NCBI GenBank assembly: GCA_022823945.1
Contig: JAJEBK010000050.1
Location: 32,726 to 96,725, forward strand
DNA length: 64,000 nt
From: Anaerolineae bacterium
GTDB taxonomy: Bacteria > Chloroflexota > Anaerolineae > Aggregatilineales > Phototrophicaceae
Direction of reading: 5' to 3'
Shown: piece by piece, positions 35,919-44,857 of the stretch
Layout of the letters: each line of letters opens with the position of its first letter
Position numbering within the stretch: the first letter of the stretch is position 1
Translations under genes and position numbers: made by a program
Notes under the pieces: generated by a model
What the model was told of the DNA's origin: nothing
Seen by the model: the letters and a program-made list of their open reading frames with translations, nothing else
The model's database searches: none

Positions 35919-36841
35919 GCGCTGGAGAAAACCTGCCCACGCGGCAATCGGTGCAAGCCGTGCTGGATGCCCTGGGGCTGGCTGGCGACTGGCGCGTTTC
36001 TGCGCTGCCGGGCAGTTACTCGAACTTCACGCATCTGGTTGAGCTAATCGGCGACGAACCGCGCAAGATCGTGCTGCGCCGCTATAACCCCGCCAACTAC
36101 GAAGCAGGCCACAGCAAGCAGGCCTGCGAATATCACGCGCTGGGCATGCTGCAGCGGCAGGGAATCCCCGCTCCCAAACCACTGCTGTTGGATGACACGG
36201 GCGAGCTGCTGGGCTTGCCAGGCATCGTGACCGAGTTTGTGCCGGGGGCGCAGATCGAACCGCCGACACAAGCGCCGCTGTGGGGAGAACGGGCCGCGGA
36301 TACAGCGCGGATGCTGGCGAGAATCCATCAACTGCCCTTCACAGAAGCCGACAAACGGTACCTGATGGACGACAATATCGAGGTGGCCTGGTTTATCAAA
36401 TCGGGCGAAATGCCCGCCTTTATGCGCCGCGACCAAGATGGCGAAATGGTCTGGCAGTTGGTCAATGCGCGCTGGGGGCGCTGGCAGCCGACAGAATCGC
36501 GCTTTGCCCACACCGATTACTGGTCGGGCAATATCCTGTGGCAGGAACGCGCGATCTCGGCGGTGGTTGATTGGGAAGAGGCGGGTTATGGGCATCCAGC
36601 CGCCGATGTCGCCTATTGCCGCATGGAATACTTCCTGGAAGGATTGCCCGAGGCCGCCGACGAATCCCTGCGCGCCTATCAGCAAGCCGCTGGCTGGAGG
36701 TTGACTGACTTGCCGCTCTTTGAACTGGCGGCCAGCGCGCGCCCCATGACCGACCCCGCCGGTTGGTTCACCCGTCCGCACATGGAAGAGCGCTTCCGCC
36801 GCTTTATCGCCAATGCAAAAGCGGGATTGTTGGCGGGTTAA
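35915..36841 (+). CDS. APH/choline-kinase-fold phosphotransferase
   Basis: 308 residues. Catalytic loop HTDYWSGN (His199, Asp201, Asn) and the metal-binding VVDWEEAGYGHPAADVAY are the aminoglycoside-phosphotransferase signature. The N-lobe IVLRRYNP has the ATP-anchoring position. Members phosphorylate small hydroxyl compounds: antibiotics, homoserine, choline or sugars. As last gene of the fucosidase run, coupled by ATGA, a sugar or sugar-derivative kinase is the natural inference rather than antibiotic resistance. Confidence 0.88.
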   Translation: MSAGENLPTRQSVQAVLDALGLAGDWRVSALPGSYSNFTHLVELIGDEPRKIVLRRYNPANYEAGHSKQACEYHALGMLQRQGIPAPKPLLLDDTGELLGLPGIVTEFVPGAQIEPPTQAPLWGERAADTARMLARIHQLPFTEADKRYLMDDNIEVAWFIKSGEMPAFMRRDQDGEMVWQLVNARWGRWQPTESRFAHTDYWSGNILWQERAISAVVDWEEAGYGHPAADVAYCRMEYFLEGLPEAADESLRAYQQAAGWRLTDLPLFELAASARPMTDPAGWFTRPHMEERFRRFIANAKAGLLAG

Positions 36842-38259
36842 TCCACATCCAGGTGATAACGTTCATCGCCGACATCGGCTTGCAGTTGGTGCATCTCGGC
36901 TTTGAGCGCAGCCACCAGTTCGGCATTGGCGGGGTCGTGCACGATGTTGTTCAGCTCGTATGGGTCCGTCTCCAGGTCGAACAGCTCCCATTCGGGCGTG
37001 AAGGTGCCAGCCAGGCTGCCGGCGGTGTCCAGCGGGTCGGCATAATAATAGATCAGCTTGTGGCGGCGCGTGCGGATGCCGTAGTGCGCATAGACATTGT
37101 GATGCGTGCGGTGCATCCAATAGCGATAATACATGGACTCGCGCCAGTCGCTGATTGTCTCTCCGCGCAGCAGCGGCGCAAAACTGCGTCCCTGCATCTC
37201 CGCTTGTGGTGGCAATCCCGCCAGCTCCAGGTAGGTCGGCGCAAAGTCGACATTCAGCACCATATCAGCATTGACAGCGCCCGCTTTTATGCCGCGTGGA
37301 AAGCGCGTGATATAGGGCATCTTCAGCGATTCTTCGTACATGAAGCGCTTGTCATACCAGCCATGGTCGCCCAGGAAGAAGCCTTGATCAGAGGTATAGA
37401 CGACCAATGTATTTTCTGCCAGGCCTGCGTCGTCCAGGTAATCCAGCAGACGCCCGACATTGTCATCGATGCTGGCGACCACGCGCAGATAATCTTTGAT
37501 GTAGCGCTGGTAGGCCCATTTGCGCAATGCCATCTCCGGCAGGTCGCGCGGGATTTCGGTTTTGAGGTCCAGCGGCTGATTGTGCGTGCCCAGGCGCATT
37601 TCGGCGGCTTCGGCAGCGGCGGCGCGATTGGCATAATCATCATAGAGCGTTTCTGGCTCGGGGATGTCTTCGTTCAGGTACATGCCGGCGTGTTTTTCGT
37701 CCGGCTCCCAATGGCGGTGCGGCGCTTTGTGATGGCACATCAGGAAGAAGGGCCGCTCGGCATCGCGCTGCTGCAGGAAGTCCAGGCTCATATCGGTGAT
37801 GAGGTCGGTTACATACCCATGCACAGATTCGCGGCGCGAACCAGCGCCGTCTTTGAAGATGAAAGTAGGGTTGTGATAGAGCCCCTGCCCCGGCAGCACC
37901 GCCCAATCATCAAAGCCGCTGGGTTCGTGCGCTGCGCCCTGGCCAAGATGCCACTTGCCAAAGATGCCAGTCTGATAGCCGTTTGCACGCAGGTCTTTGA
38001 CGAAGGTGGGCAGCGTGTTGTCCATGTGTGTGCTGAGTGTGGTGACGCCGTTGATGTGATTGTAGGTGCCGGTCAGGATGGCGGCGCGGCTGGGCGTGCA
38101 GATGGAATTGGTGCAAAAGCAATTGTCGAAGCGCATGCCTTCGGCGGCGATGCGATCGAGGTTGGGCGTCTGGTTGATGCGGCTGCCATAACAAGACATA
38201 GCGTGCGCGGCATGATCATCGGACATGATAAATAGGATGTTGGGACGTTGGTCGGACAT
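36838..38259 (-). CDS. Type I sulfatase (formylglycine-dependent)
   Basis: 473 residues. PNILFIMSDDHAAHAMSCYG carries the metal-binding Asp pair. C54-T-P-S-R is the CxPxR formylglycine motif. GKWHLG and YTSDQGFFLGDHGWYDKRFMYEES are typical of arylsulfatase-A/iduronate- and heparan-type sulfatases. No signal peptide, so predicted cytoplasmic like the other sulfatase here. It is convergent with the fucosidase/kinase run (stops overlap by 4 bases). Confidence 0.94.
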   Translation of the reverse strand: MSDQRPNILFIMSDDHAAHAMSCYGSRINQTPNLDRIAAEGMRFDNCFCTNSICTPSRAAILTGTYNHINGVTTLSTHMDNTLPTFVKDLRANGYQTGIFGKWHLGQGAAHEPSGFDDWAVLPGQGLYHNPTFIFKDGAGSRRESVHGYVTDLITDMSLDFLQQRDAERPFFLMCHHKAPHRHWEPDEKHAGMYLNEDIPEPETLYDDYANRAAAAEAAEMRLGTHNQPLDLKTEIPRDLPEMALRKWAYQRYIKDYLRVVASIDDNVGRLLDYLDDAGLAENTLVVYTSDQGFFLGDHGWYDKRFMYEESLKMPYITRFPRGIKAGAVNADMVLNVDFAPTYLELAGLPPQAEMQGRSFAPLLRGETISDWRESMYYRYWMHRTHHNVYAHYGIRTRRHKLIYYYADPLDTAGSLAGTFTPEWELFDLETDPYELNNIVHDPANAELVAALKAEMHQLQADVGDERYHLDVD

Positions 38260-38326
38260 CGGGTTTCGGTTTCCCTTACTTTCACGAATAGTCGCTGAGA
38301 TTCAGATGCTGGTCAACAAGCGCCGG

Positions 38327-38798
38327 CTAGGGCTGGTCATCTGTCCAGCGGCGAAAAACTATGCCCTCGCTGCCGCTGCGTTTGAGAAGATCCAGGCGGT
38401 CGGGATGATTATTGAATCGCATGGCTAAATCCCAACCGATATCGTCAGGCGCCTCTTCCCCGTCCATGGTTTCCACATAGATTGTGCCATCGAAGATATC
38501 GCCCTGGAGAATGACGCGAAAACTCTCGCTGGGGCGGCGGTATTCGACGGCGGTCGGATAGACAGTTTTGGGCGGATCCGCCTGCCAATGCGCCTTGATA
38601 TACTCGATTAGCTGCAAGCATATCTCGCCCGCAACATGGCATAGCGGCGGACTGTCGGGGTCGTCGCCATAGAAGGCAATAGCACGGCAAGCAGCATCTT
38701 CAGCCTCAATAAGCGCGAAGGCGATGTTGGCCGCCTTTGCCCCCCCCCCGCGCTTCTATGGCGGATTCGAAATCACGCCGTGTAAACCTGCTGCCCAT
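38327..38798 (-). pseudogene. Small hypothetical gene interrupted by a +1 frameshift in a run of ten G
   Basis: ATG 38798 has GGAGGG five bases upstream, an excellent start. Translation gives MGSRFTRRDFESAIEAR, then enters a homopolymer of ten G (C run at 38740-38749 on the plus strand) and stops shortly after. With nine G the frame continues through AKAANIAFALIEAEDAACR to WTDDQP at the 3' end, about 157 residues. The downstream part alone is open from TTG 38617. I do not recognise the protein; it is acidic, probably soluble and cytoplasmic. Either a sequencing error, a decayed gene, or phase variation by slippage. Confidence 0.7.
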
Positions 38799-38932
38799 CT
38801 TGTCCCTCCAGTGGTCCCACGCCGTGCTTCTAACCACTCAGCGGCTACTCAATAGCTTCCTGGAACTCAGTTACAGATTGGCGAGATTATCACAGTAGCT
38901 GGGCAAAAGCGAACCCGACCTATGCGCGCAGC

Positions 38933-39976
38933 CTAGCCAATATACGGGTGGTCCCCCGCCAGCAGCCCCGCGTGCTTCAGCGCCTCCCAGAAGGATCCAG
39001 GGATCTCAACGGACATGGCATCCACATTGGTCTGGACGCGCTGCGGCTTGCTGGTGCTCAACGCCAGCGACACGATGCCCGGATGCGAACGCCCAAACTG
39101 GATGCAGACTTCGGCTGGCGTTTGCCCGTGCTGCTGGCATAGCGCAAAGAATCGCTCGCGCCAGGCGAACTTCTCGGCATGCTGCGGATTGTTCGGGTCG
39201 AGCTTGACATAATTGAAGAACTCGCCGCCGGTCAGGAAGCCAGCGTTGAAGACCGCCGAATTGATAATCGCCACGCCCTTGGCATGCAGCGAATCCATGA
39301 AAGCCAGCAAATCAGCCGGATGCGAATACAGGGTGTAGCTGTTGGCGAACATGACCCAGTCCAGCTCGACCTGGGCGTCGATCTCCTGTATCGACTGCCA
39401 GTTTTTTGCGCCGACACCGATTCCTTTTGCCGCGCCCTCGGCTTTGATCTCGCGCAAGGCGGCATAAGCGCCCAGGATATCGTCAAAACGCCGTTTGCGG
39501 TCGTCGGACGATGTGGCTGCGTCCAGGTATTCGTCTGGATCGTGCACCGAAATCAACTGCGTGCTGTAATCGCCGCCGAGCAGCTCCAGCCCCTGCTCGA
39601 AGCACTGGCGCATGCCCGTGTAGCTGATGTCCTGGACGGCGTCGTGCTGCAGCCCGTACCATGCGCCAGGCTCAAAGGTAGGCTCTGGGGTTTGCAAGGG
39701 CGCGCGCAGCCAGGCCAGCTTGTTGCTGATGATGACTTCGTCGTCAGCTACACCCAACTCGCGCAGGCAGTTGCCCATGACCTCCAGCGCCAAGCCCGCG
39801 CCATATTTTCCCGCCGAGTCGATGACGACCGGTTTGGGCAGATGCGCAACGATGGCGCGCATGACCGCCAGTTTGGACTCGTCGCTGAATACCTGGAAGA
39901 GATTGCCCAGCGCAGTTGAACCGAAGATGAGCGGCGGCGTCATCAATCCCGTGTTGCCGAATGGTACTTGCTGCAT
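38933..39976 (-). CDS. Aldo/keto reductase, D-threo-aldose (L-fucose) dehydrogenase-like
   Basis: 347 residues. AKR catalytic tetrad: Asp53 and Tyr58 in VIDSAGKYG, Lys86 in VIISNKL and His145 in LISVHDPDEY. The N-terminus VPFGNTGLMTPPLIFGSTALGN and the K-Y-G pocket resemble the AKR subgroup with D-threo-aldose 1-dehydrogenase (L-fucose to L-fucono-lactone, NAD(P)). With four fucosidases nearby, oxidation of released L-fucose is the likely role. Lactonase, fuconate dehydratase and later enzymes are not in the window. Family firm, substrate inferred. Confidence 0.87.
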   Translation of the reverse strand: MQQVPFGNTGLMTPPLIFGSTALGNLFQVFSDESKLAVMRAIVAHLPKPVVIDSAGKYGAGLALEVMGNCLRELGVADDEVIISNKLAWLRAPLQTPEPTFEPGAWYGLQHDAVQDISYTGMRQCFEQGLELLGGDYSTQLISVHDPDEYLDAATSSDDRKRRFDDILGAYAALREIKAEGAAKGIGVGAKNWQSIQEIDAQVELDWVMFANSYTLYSHPADLLAFMDSLHAKGVAIINSAVFNAGFLTGGEFFNYVKLDPNNPQHAEKFAWRERFFALCQQHGQTPAEVCIQFGRSHPGIVSLALSTSKPQRVQTNVDAMSVEIPGSFWEALKHAGLLAGDHPYIG

Positions 39977-40043
39977 CCTGAGTCTCCTTATGGCTCAAAG
40001 CGTTATTTTGATGTCTGTTGAACAAGGACGCAAGCGATCTCGA

Positions 40044-40113
40044 GTAGGGGCGACTCTTGAGTCGCCCAAACGAACCATTGCGATGTTGTGGGCGAGACAA
40101 GTCTCGCTCCTAC
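40044..40113. repeat. GTAGGGGCGA inverted-repeat element
   Basis: Outer ends GTAGGGGCGA and TCGCTCCTAC are near-complementary. Each half also contains its own small palindrome (CGACTCTTGAGTCG, GAGACAAGTCTC). A related half-copy lies at 58793-58820. Nothing else gene-like is visible in the 39,977-40,277 gap. Confidence 0.65.
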
Positions 40114-40277
40114 ATATCTCGAAATTGAGTAGCATCGCCCTTTTTCGCATGGCTTACTTGCACTTACTTTGGTGCCTCTGTGATGGAAAGGATCTGATGC
40201 GATTGCCCTGCACAGAGACCGAAAGCGGGAATGCGATCAAAAATATGGCTTCACAAGGATGTTGCTCAGCCCCGGAC

Positions 40278-42800
40278 TTAGTCCTGTTTAACGAGCCGTT
40301 CCACCAGACCGGCTATGCCCAGAGCTGGCACGCGATAAATCTTGTAGATTCTGTCCGAAGTTTCCTTCTGCATCGTCAGTTCCCGCCCCGTGGGGAACAA
40401 CTCGCGCAATTGTGATGAGACCACTTCAGCGTCGTCCAGATGATAGAGGAACAGCAAATCTCGCCCGGGATCCAGTTGATATTTGTCCTCCCGACCCAGC
40501 GCTTGATGCAATAACGGCGAGAAATTGTTCAAATCGACTGTATTTGGCCATGTCAGCTCGCCAGCTTCAATGGCGATGCCGCGATGATGCCAATGATAGC
40601 TGCGAGGTATCACGAATGCGTTGCCATAGGTGCCGTCGCTGTCGGCAAAACCGCGCAATGTCTTGCCGGCATGGCGATAGAAATAATAATTGCTTGCATT
40701 GTAGTTCTCGGAGAAGCGAACAAAATACAATTCCGCATTGCGGTGATTGGCGAGAAGAATCAGGCTCGCGCAGAGCATGACAGCCAGGATAGGTCCTACA
40801 GACCGGTGGAAATCGCGGATGATGCGCCGGGCGATGACCGCAAGCGGAAATGCCGCCAGCAAATACACAAATGGAATGACTCCGCTGGCGCGGGTATTGG
40901 CGGGATTCTCGGCGGGAAAGCTGAGAGCGAGAGCCGTTGGCAAGAGCATGATAAAGACTGCGAGTGGAATGAGCCACAGCGCAGGATCGCGAGATATCAA
41001 CATGCGCGCCAGCCATGCCGCCAGACCCACAATCAGCAAAGCGCCAGTGAAAACATCCAGCGCTGGTTCATACGGCATGCTGTGCACCCAATTGCCATCG
41101 CCTTGCCAATTGAACATTAGCAGCGCATCGCGGGTGTTCGTCAAGAGAGCGGCAATATCAACCTGGAAGAGGCTGCCCCATTCCTGAGCAGTCACCGCAT
41201 GGCCGGCGGTGCGGGTCACCGCGCGATTCCAAAACGCATCCGGGGATTCAATCGAATAATGAAACAAGGGCAAGAAGACCATAAACGATACGAATGCCAG
41301 GACCGAAAGATTCGCGAGATGCGCCAGCCGCTCGCGCCACGATATCCGGCGGATCAACAGAGCAATCGCCACGCCGCCCACGATTAGGACCGGCAGCATA
41401 CGCACCGCAGTATAGGTGTACAAGCCAAAGCCAAGCACGAGGCCAGCTTTGACATAATCACTGCGGCGATTGTGTCGCAGCGCCCGCGCCAGGTAAATCA
41501 TCAGCAGCGCAGCGACCAAGGGCGTCGGCGCGATCCGCCAGCCGAGTCGACTGATGAGCGCATGCCAAAAGCTCGCGGCGACCAGCCCGGCCAGCAGCGC
41601 CCCCGTCCAAAAGCCGAGCCTGCGCCGCTCCCAGCCCACTACCTCAACGCCTAACGCGAAGAAAATCGGCAGAGAAAGCAACCCCATGGCAGAAGAAACA
41701 AACTTTAATGTGAAGTGATCAAAACCGAAGCCGGGCAGTTGCGCAATCAGAGCGACCAAATAATAAAAGCCTGTTTCGCGTCCGCCGTGGGAGAAGAATA
41801 TCGCGTGTTCGCCCATGAACAAGGAATGCGTATCATGAATATCCACGACATGGTCGTTCACCATTTCAGAGGGAATGGCATCAAGCTGCGCGAAGCGAAA
41901 TGCCGCGCCCAGAATCATGATCGAGACCATGGCGATGACGATCCAGACATTGTCGCGCCACTTGAAGCTGTGCAGGGCGCGCGCCCGCTGACGAGCCCAG
42001 GCAATGAGATTCCACCCCAAGGGCGCAAAAACCCAAGCCCACAGCAAGGCGCTGAGCAGCCACAGCAGGATAATCGGCGGCTCAATGCGATTGCCGCTGG
42101 AATTCGACCACACGACAGCGCTGGAAATCGCCGCCAAGAGCAATAGCGCAACCCGCGTGGGCGGGATCTTGCGCCACAAAGCCCAGTCCACCCGCTTGAT
42201 CAAAGGCAGACTTTGTTGAGGTTCTTCAACAGCGCCAACAGGCTCGGGCGCTTCAATCCAGTCAGCCAGGCGAGGATGCGCGGAGAACCGCCTGCGCAGC
42301 AGCCAGCAGGCGATGTCGATGAAGATCCACAAGAAAGCAGCCAGCGCGAATCTGCCCATTGACGCGCCAGCCATCCCCGCGCTCGCTTCGCTGTCCGCCG
42401 ACATGGCAGTGAACAGCAGCGCCGCTCCTGACAAACCAATCAGCAGCGAGACTCCCCGCGCGAGCCAGCGAGCTCTCCCCAGCCGGTCCTGCCGCAGCCA
42501 CCATGCCGCAAGCTTCGCCCGGTTGTCGTATAGTTCCGCCAGCAACCAAGTGAAGAAGGCCAGCCACAGCCACGGCGCGCCGAGATCGAGCGCGTTTTCT
42601 TTTGTCTTGTATACGCCGGCCGGTCCCCGCAACAGGGAGTTGCCAACGACAGCGCAAATCGTGGCGACCAAATAGAGCAGCAGCGTGATGCGCGGCGCGA
42701 GAAAATGCCTGGCGGTTGGCAGGCCGACTTGAAAACGCAACGTGATGACGCGGGAATCGGCTTTGTTGACGATCTTGATGGAGTTGGGGCTAGCGCTCAT
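40278..42800 (-). CDS. GT39/ArnT-like (GT-C) membrane glycosyltransferase
   Basis: 840 residues with roughly a dozen or more hydrophobic helices. An acidic exoplasmic loop after the first core helix, AAFRFAQLDAIPSEMVNDH, stands where GT-C enzymes of the PMT/ArnT type have their catalytic acidic residues. SRLGWRIAPTPL and GRETGFYYLVALIAQ are similar to family sequences. An extra N-terminal section with four helices and a soluble C-terminal domain (last 170 residues) are present. It probably transfers a sugar from a polyprenyl-phosphate donor to an extracytoplasmic acceptor. Acceptor unknown. Confidence 0.82.
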   Translation of the reverse strand: MSASPNSIKIVNKADSRVITLRFQVGLPTARHFLAPRITLLLYLVATICAVVGNSLLRGPAGVYKTKENALDLGAPWLWLAFFTWLLAELYDNRAKLAAWWLRQDRLGRARWLARGVSLLIGLSGAALLFTAMSADSEASAGMAGASMGRFALAAFLWIFIDIACWLLRRRFSAHPRLADWIEAPEPVGAVEEPQQSLPLIKRVDWALWRKIPPTRVALLLLAAISSAVVWSNSSGNRIEPPIILLWLLSALLWAWVFAPLGWNLIAWARQRARALHSFKWRDNVWIVIAMVSIMILGAAFRFAQLDAIPSEMVNDHVVDIHDTHSLFMGEHAIFFSHGGRETGFYYLVALIAQLPGFGFDHFTLKFVSSAMGLLSLPIFFALGVEVVGWERRRLGFWTGALLAGLVAASFWHALISRLGWRIAPTPLVAALLMIYLARALRHNRRSDYVKAGLVLGFGLYTYTAVRMLPVLIVGGVAIALLIRRISWRERLAHLANLSVLAFVSFMVFLPLFHYSIESPDAFWNRAVTRTAGHAVTAQEWGSLFQVDIAALLTNTRDALLMFNWQGDGNWVHSMPYEPALDVFTGALLIVGLAAWLARMLISRDPALWLIPLAVFIMLLPTALALSFPAENPANTRASGVIPFVYLLAAFPLAVIARRIIRDFHRSVGPILAVMLCASLILLANHRNAELYFVRFSENYNASNYYFYRHAGKTLRGFADSDGTYGNAFVIPRSYHWHHRGIAIEAGELTWPNTVDLNNFSPLLHQALGREDKYQLDPGRDLLFLYHLDDAEVVSSQLRELFPTGRELTMQKETSDRIYKIYRVPALGIAGLVERLVKQD

Positions 42801-42868
42801 GTATGCCGCTTCAGGATATGCTGGTCATCCACCTGTTGAGCCTCAAGGCAGTCGAATCAAAAATCTTT

Positions 42869-42906
42869 ACCACCGAGTGCACCGAGTAGAAAGAGTACAC
42901 CGAGAG
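42869..42906. repeat. ACCGAG-type dispersed repeat
   Basis: ACCACCGAGTGCACCGAG followed by a second ACACCGAGAG unit. Part of the 42,801-43,251 gap, which otherwise contains only repeat-like remnants and the fucosidase promoter. Confidence 0.6.
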
Positions 42907-43114
42907 TTTGTAAATGGTATGCCGAAAATGGCTGCGCTTTGTGCAAATTTGACGCGGATGGCTCGCCGCTGAAACATCACCAATTTCGAAGGCGACTCTT
43001 TCGACACAAAGATCGGTGTAGAAGTGCTGTGCCTACACACCCCTCGGTGGGTAAGCATGGTGAGCGCGGGCTCTTATTTTGGTGCGATTGCCCTGTGTTG
43101 AGCCTGCCCACCGC

Positions 43115-43142
43115 TTGACAAACGAGCCCCCGACAATATAAA
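43115..43142 (+). promoter_or_regulatory. Sigma-70 promoter of fucosidase copy 4
   Basis: TTGACA (43115-43120), 16-base spacer, TATAAA (43137-43142), 110 bases before the ATG. Confidence 0.65.
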
Positions 43143-43251
43143 GTCGCCGTGGCAGGCTGACAATTGCGTATATTGATACACTTGCAAGCGAGTATTTACA
43201 ACTTCCGTTTCGCCGCGGACATCGCCTAAACAACGCACTGGAGCAGACAAG

Positions 43252-44679
43252 ATGACGCGTACACATTACGAACCAACCTGGGAGTCGCTGGCGCAATACG
43301 AAATCCCGCAATGGTACAAAGACGCCAAGTTCGGCATCTTCATCCACTGGGGTCCCTACTGCGTGCCGGCATTTGGCAATGAATGGTATCCGCGCCGCAT
43401 GTATTTGCAAGACGACCCCGCTTTTGAACATCATCGCAAGACCTGGGGCGAGCACACGGAGTTCGGCTACAAAGACTTCATCCCCATGCTGACAGCCGAG
43501 AAATTTGACGCGGCGGAATGGGCGCAGCTGTTCAAAGACGCTGGCGCGCGCTTTGTCATGCCGGTCGCCGAACATCACGATGGCTTCCCCATGTACGACA
43601 GCGAACTCACCGACTGGTGCGCCGCCAAGATGGGACCCAAGCGCGATATCTGTGGCGAGCTGGCGGAGGCCGTGCGGGCGCAGGATATGGTCTTCGCTGT
43701 TTCATCGCATCGCGCGGAGCACTGGTGGTTCTTTGATGGCGGGCAAGGATTCCCGTCCGATGTGAACGACCCGGCCAACGCGGGCTTGTATGGTCCCGCT
43801 GTCGTAGCCTCAAAAGACAAATCCAACCGCGAAGCCTGGAAGCAAAAAGACTGGACGCCGCGCCCCGATGCCAAGTTTCTGGAAGACTGGCTGGCGCGCT
43901 GCTGCGAGCTGGTGGACAAGTATCAGCCGCAGGTCGTTTGGTTCGACTGGTGGATCGAGCAAATCGTCTTCGAGCCCTACTTGCAGCGCTTCGCCGCCCA
44001 TTATTACAATCGTGGCGAAGAATGGGGGCTGGGCGTTGCCATCAATCACAAATATGACTCCTACCCCGAGGGCGTGGCGGTCTTTGATATTGAACGCGGG
44101 CAACTGAGCGACATTCGCAAGTTCTTCTGGCAGAACGACACATCGGTCTCCAAGAACAGCTGGGGCTACATTGAAGGCCACGATTACAAGCAGACGGGCG
44201 ATCTAATCGCCGACCTGGTCGATATCGTCAGCAAGAATGGAGCGCTGCTGCTGAACGTGGGTCCGCGCGCCGATGGCACCATCCCCGAGACCGAACAGCG
44301 GATGCTGCGCGAGATGGGTCAATGGCTGGCTGTGCATGGCGAAGGCATCTATGACACCCGCCCCTGGCGCGTCTTTGGCGAAGGACCGACTCCCGTGCCC
44401 GAAGGCGCATTCACCGATACGGCGCGGGAAGCCTTCACGCCGGCTGATATCCGCTTCACGCAGAAGGACAATACGCTTTACGCTTTCCTGCTGGCGTATC
44501 CACAAAACCAGGCGCGCATTGAATCGCTGGGCAGCGGCGAGGTGGCTGTAACGGGCGTGCGCATGCTGGGAAGTGACGAAGCTATCAGTTGGTCGCAGGA
44601 TGCCGGCGGCTTGAGCCTGTCTGCCCCGCCCCAGCAGTCCAAGCAGGATGTCTGCGCCTATGCGATTGAGATGAAGTGA
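43252..44679 (+). CDS. GH29 alpha-L-fucosidase (copy 4)
   Basis: 475 residues. FGIFIHWGPYCVPAFGNEWY, PVAEHHDGFPMYDS, predicted nucleophile Asp232 (VVWFDWWIEQ) and GALLLNVGPRADGTIPETEQ fit GH29. The pocket motif AEHHDGFPMYDS distinguishes it from the other three copies. No signal peptide. Monocistronic by layout, with its own promoter; 178 bases without a feature follow before the convergent GH5 gene. Confidence 0.94.
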   Translation: MTRTHYEPTWESLAQYEIPQWYKDAKFGIFIHWGPYCVPAFGNEWYPRRMYLQDDPAFEHHRKTWGEHTEFGYKDFIPMLTAEKFDAAEWAQLFKDAGARFVMPVAEHHDGFPMYDSELTDWCAAKMGPKRDICGELAEAVRAQDMVFAVSSHRAEHWWFFDGGQGFPSDVNDPANAGLYGPAVVASKDKSNREAWKQKDWTPRPDAKFLEDWLARCCELVDKYQPQVVWFDWWIEQIVFEPYLQRFAAHYYNRGEEWGLGVAINHKYDSYPEGVAVFDIERGQLSDIRKFFWQNDTSVSKNSWGYIEGHDYKQTGDLIADLVDIVSKNGALLLNVGPRADGTIPETEQRMLREMGQWLAVHGEGIYDTRPWRVFGEGPTPVPEGAFTDTAREAFTPADIRFTQKDNTLYAFLLAYPQNQARIESLGSGEVAVTGVRMLGSDEAISWSQDAGGLSLSAPPQQSKQDVCAYAIEMK

Positions 44680-44857
44680 GCGCAAGGACGCGGGTGTGCA
44701 GCATAGTCGGCGGATAACGCGGAAGGGAAAGAGCAAGCAGGGCTGCAATCGAGTCGGTCAAGCCCGAACACGGACAGCGCCCACTACCAACCAGGAACCG
44801 TGGCTGGATTGGTGACTCGCGTCGCCTGACAGAAGCGTCGCTTGTGCATCCATATCC

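Noticed and set aside
35915..36841. APH-fold kinase as an aminoglycoside-resistance gene
   Set aside because: The fold is shared by many metabolic kinases; the coupled position in a fucosidase run favours a metabolic role.
42801..43114. Possible small gene between the GT-C and fucosidase genes
   Set aside because: Only short open frames, made of ACCGAG-type repeat remnants.
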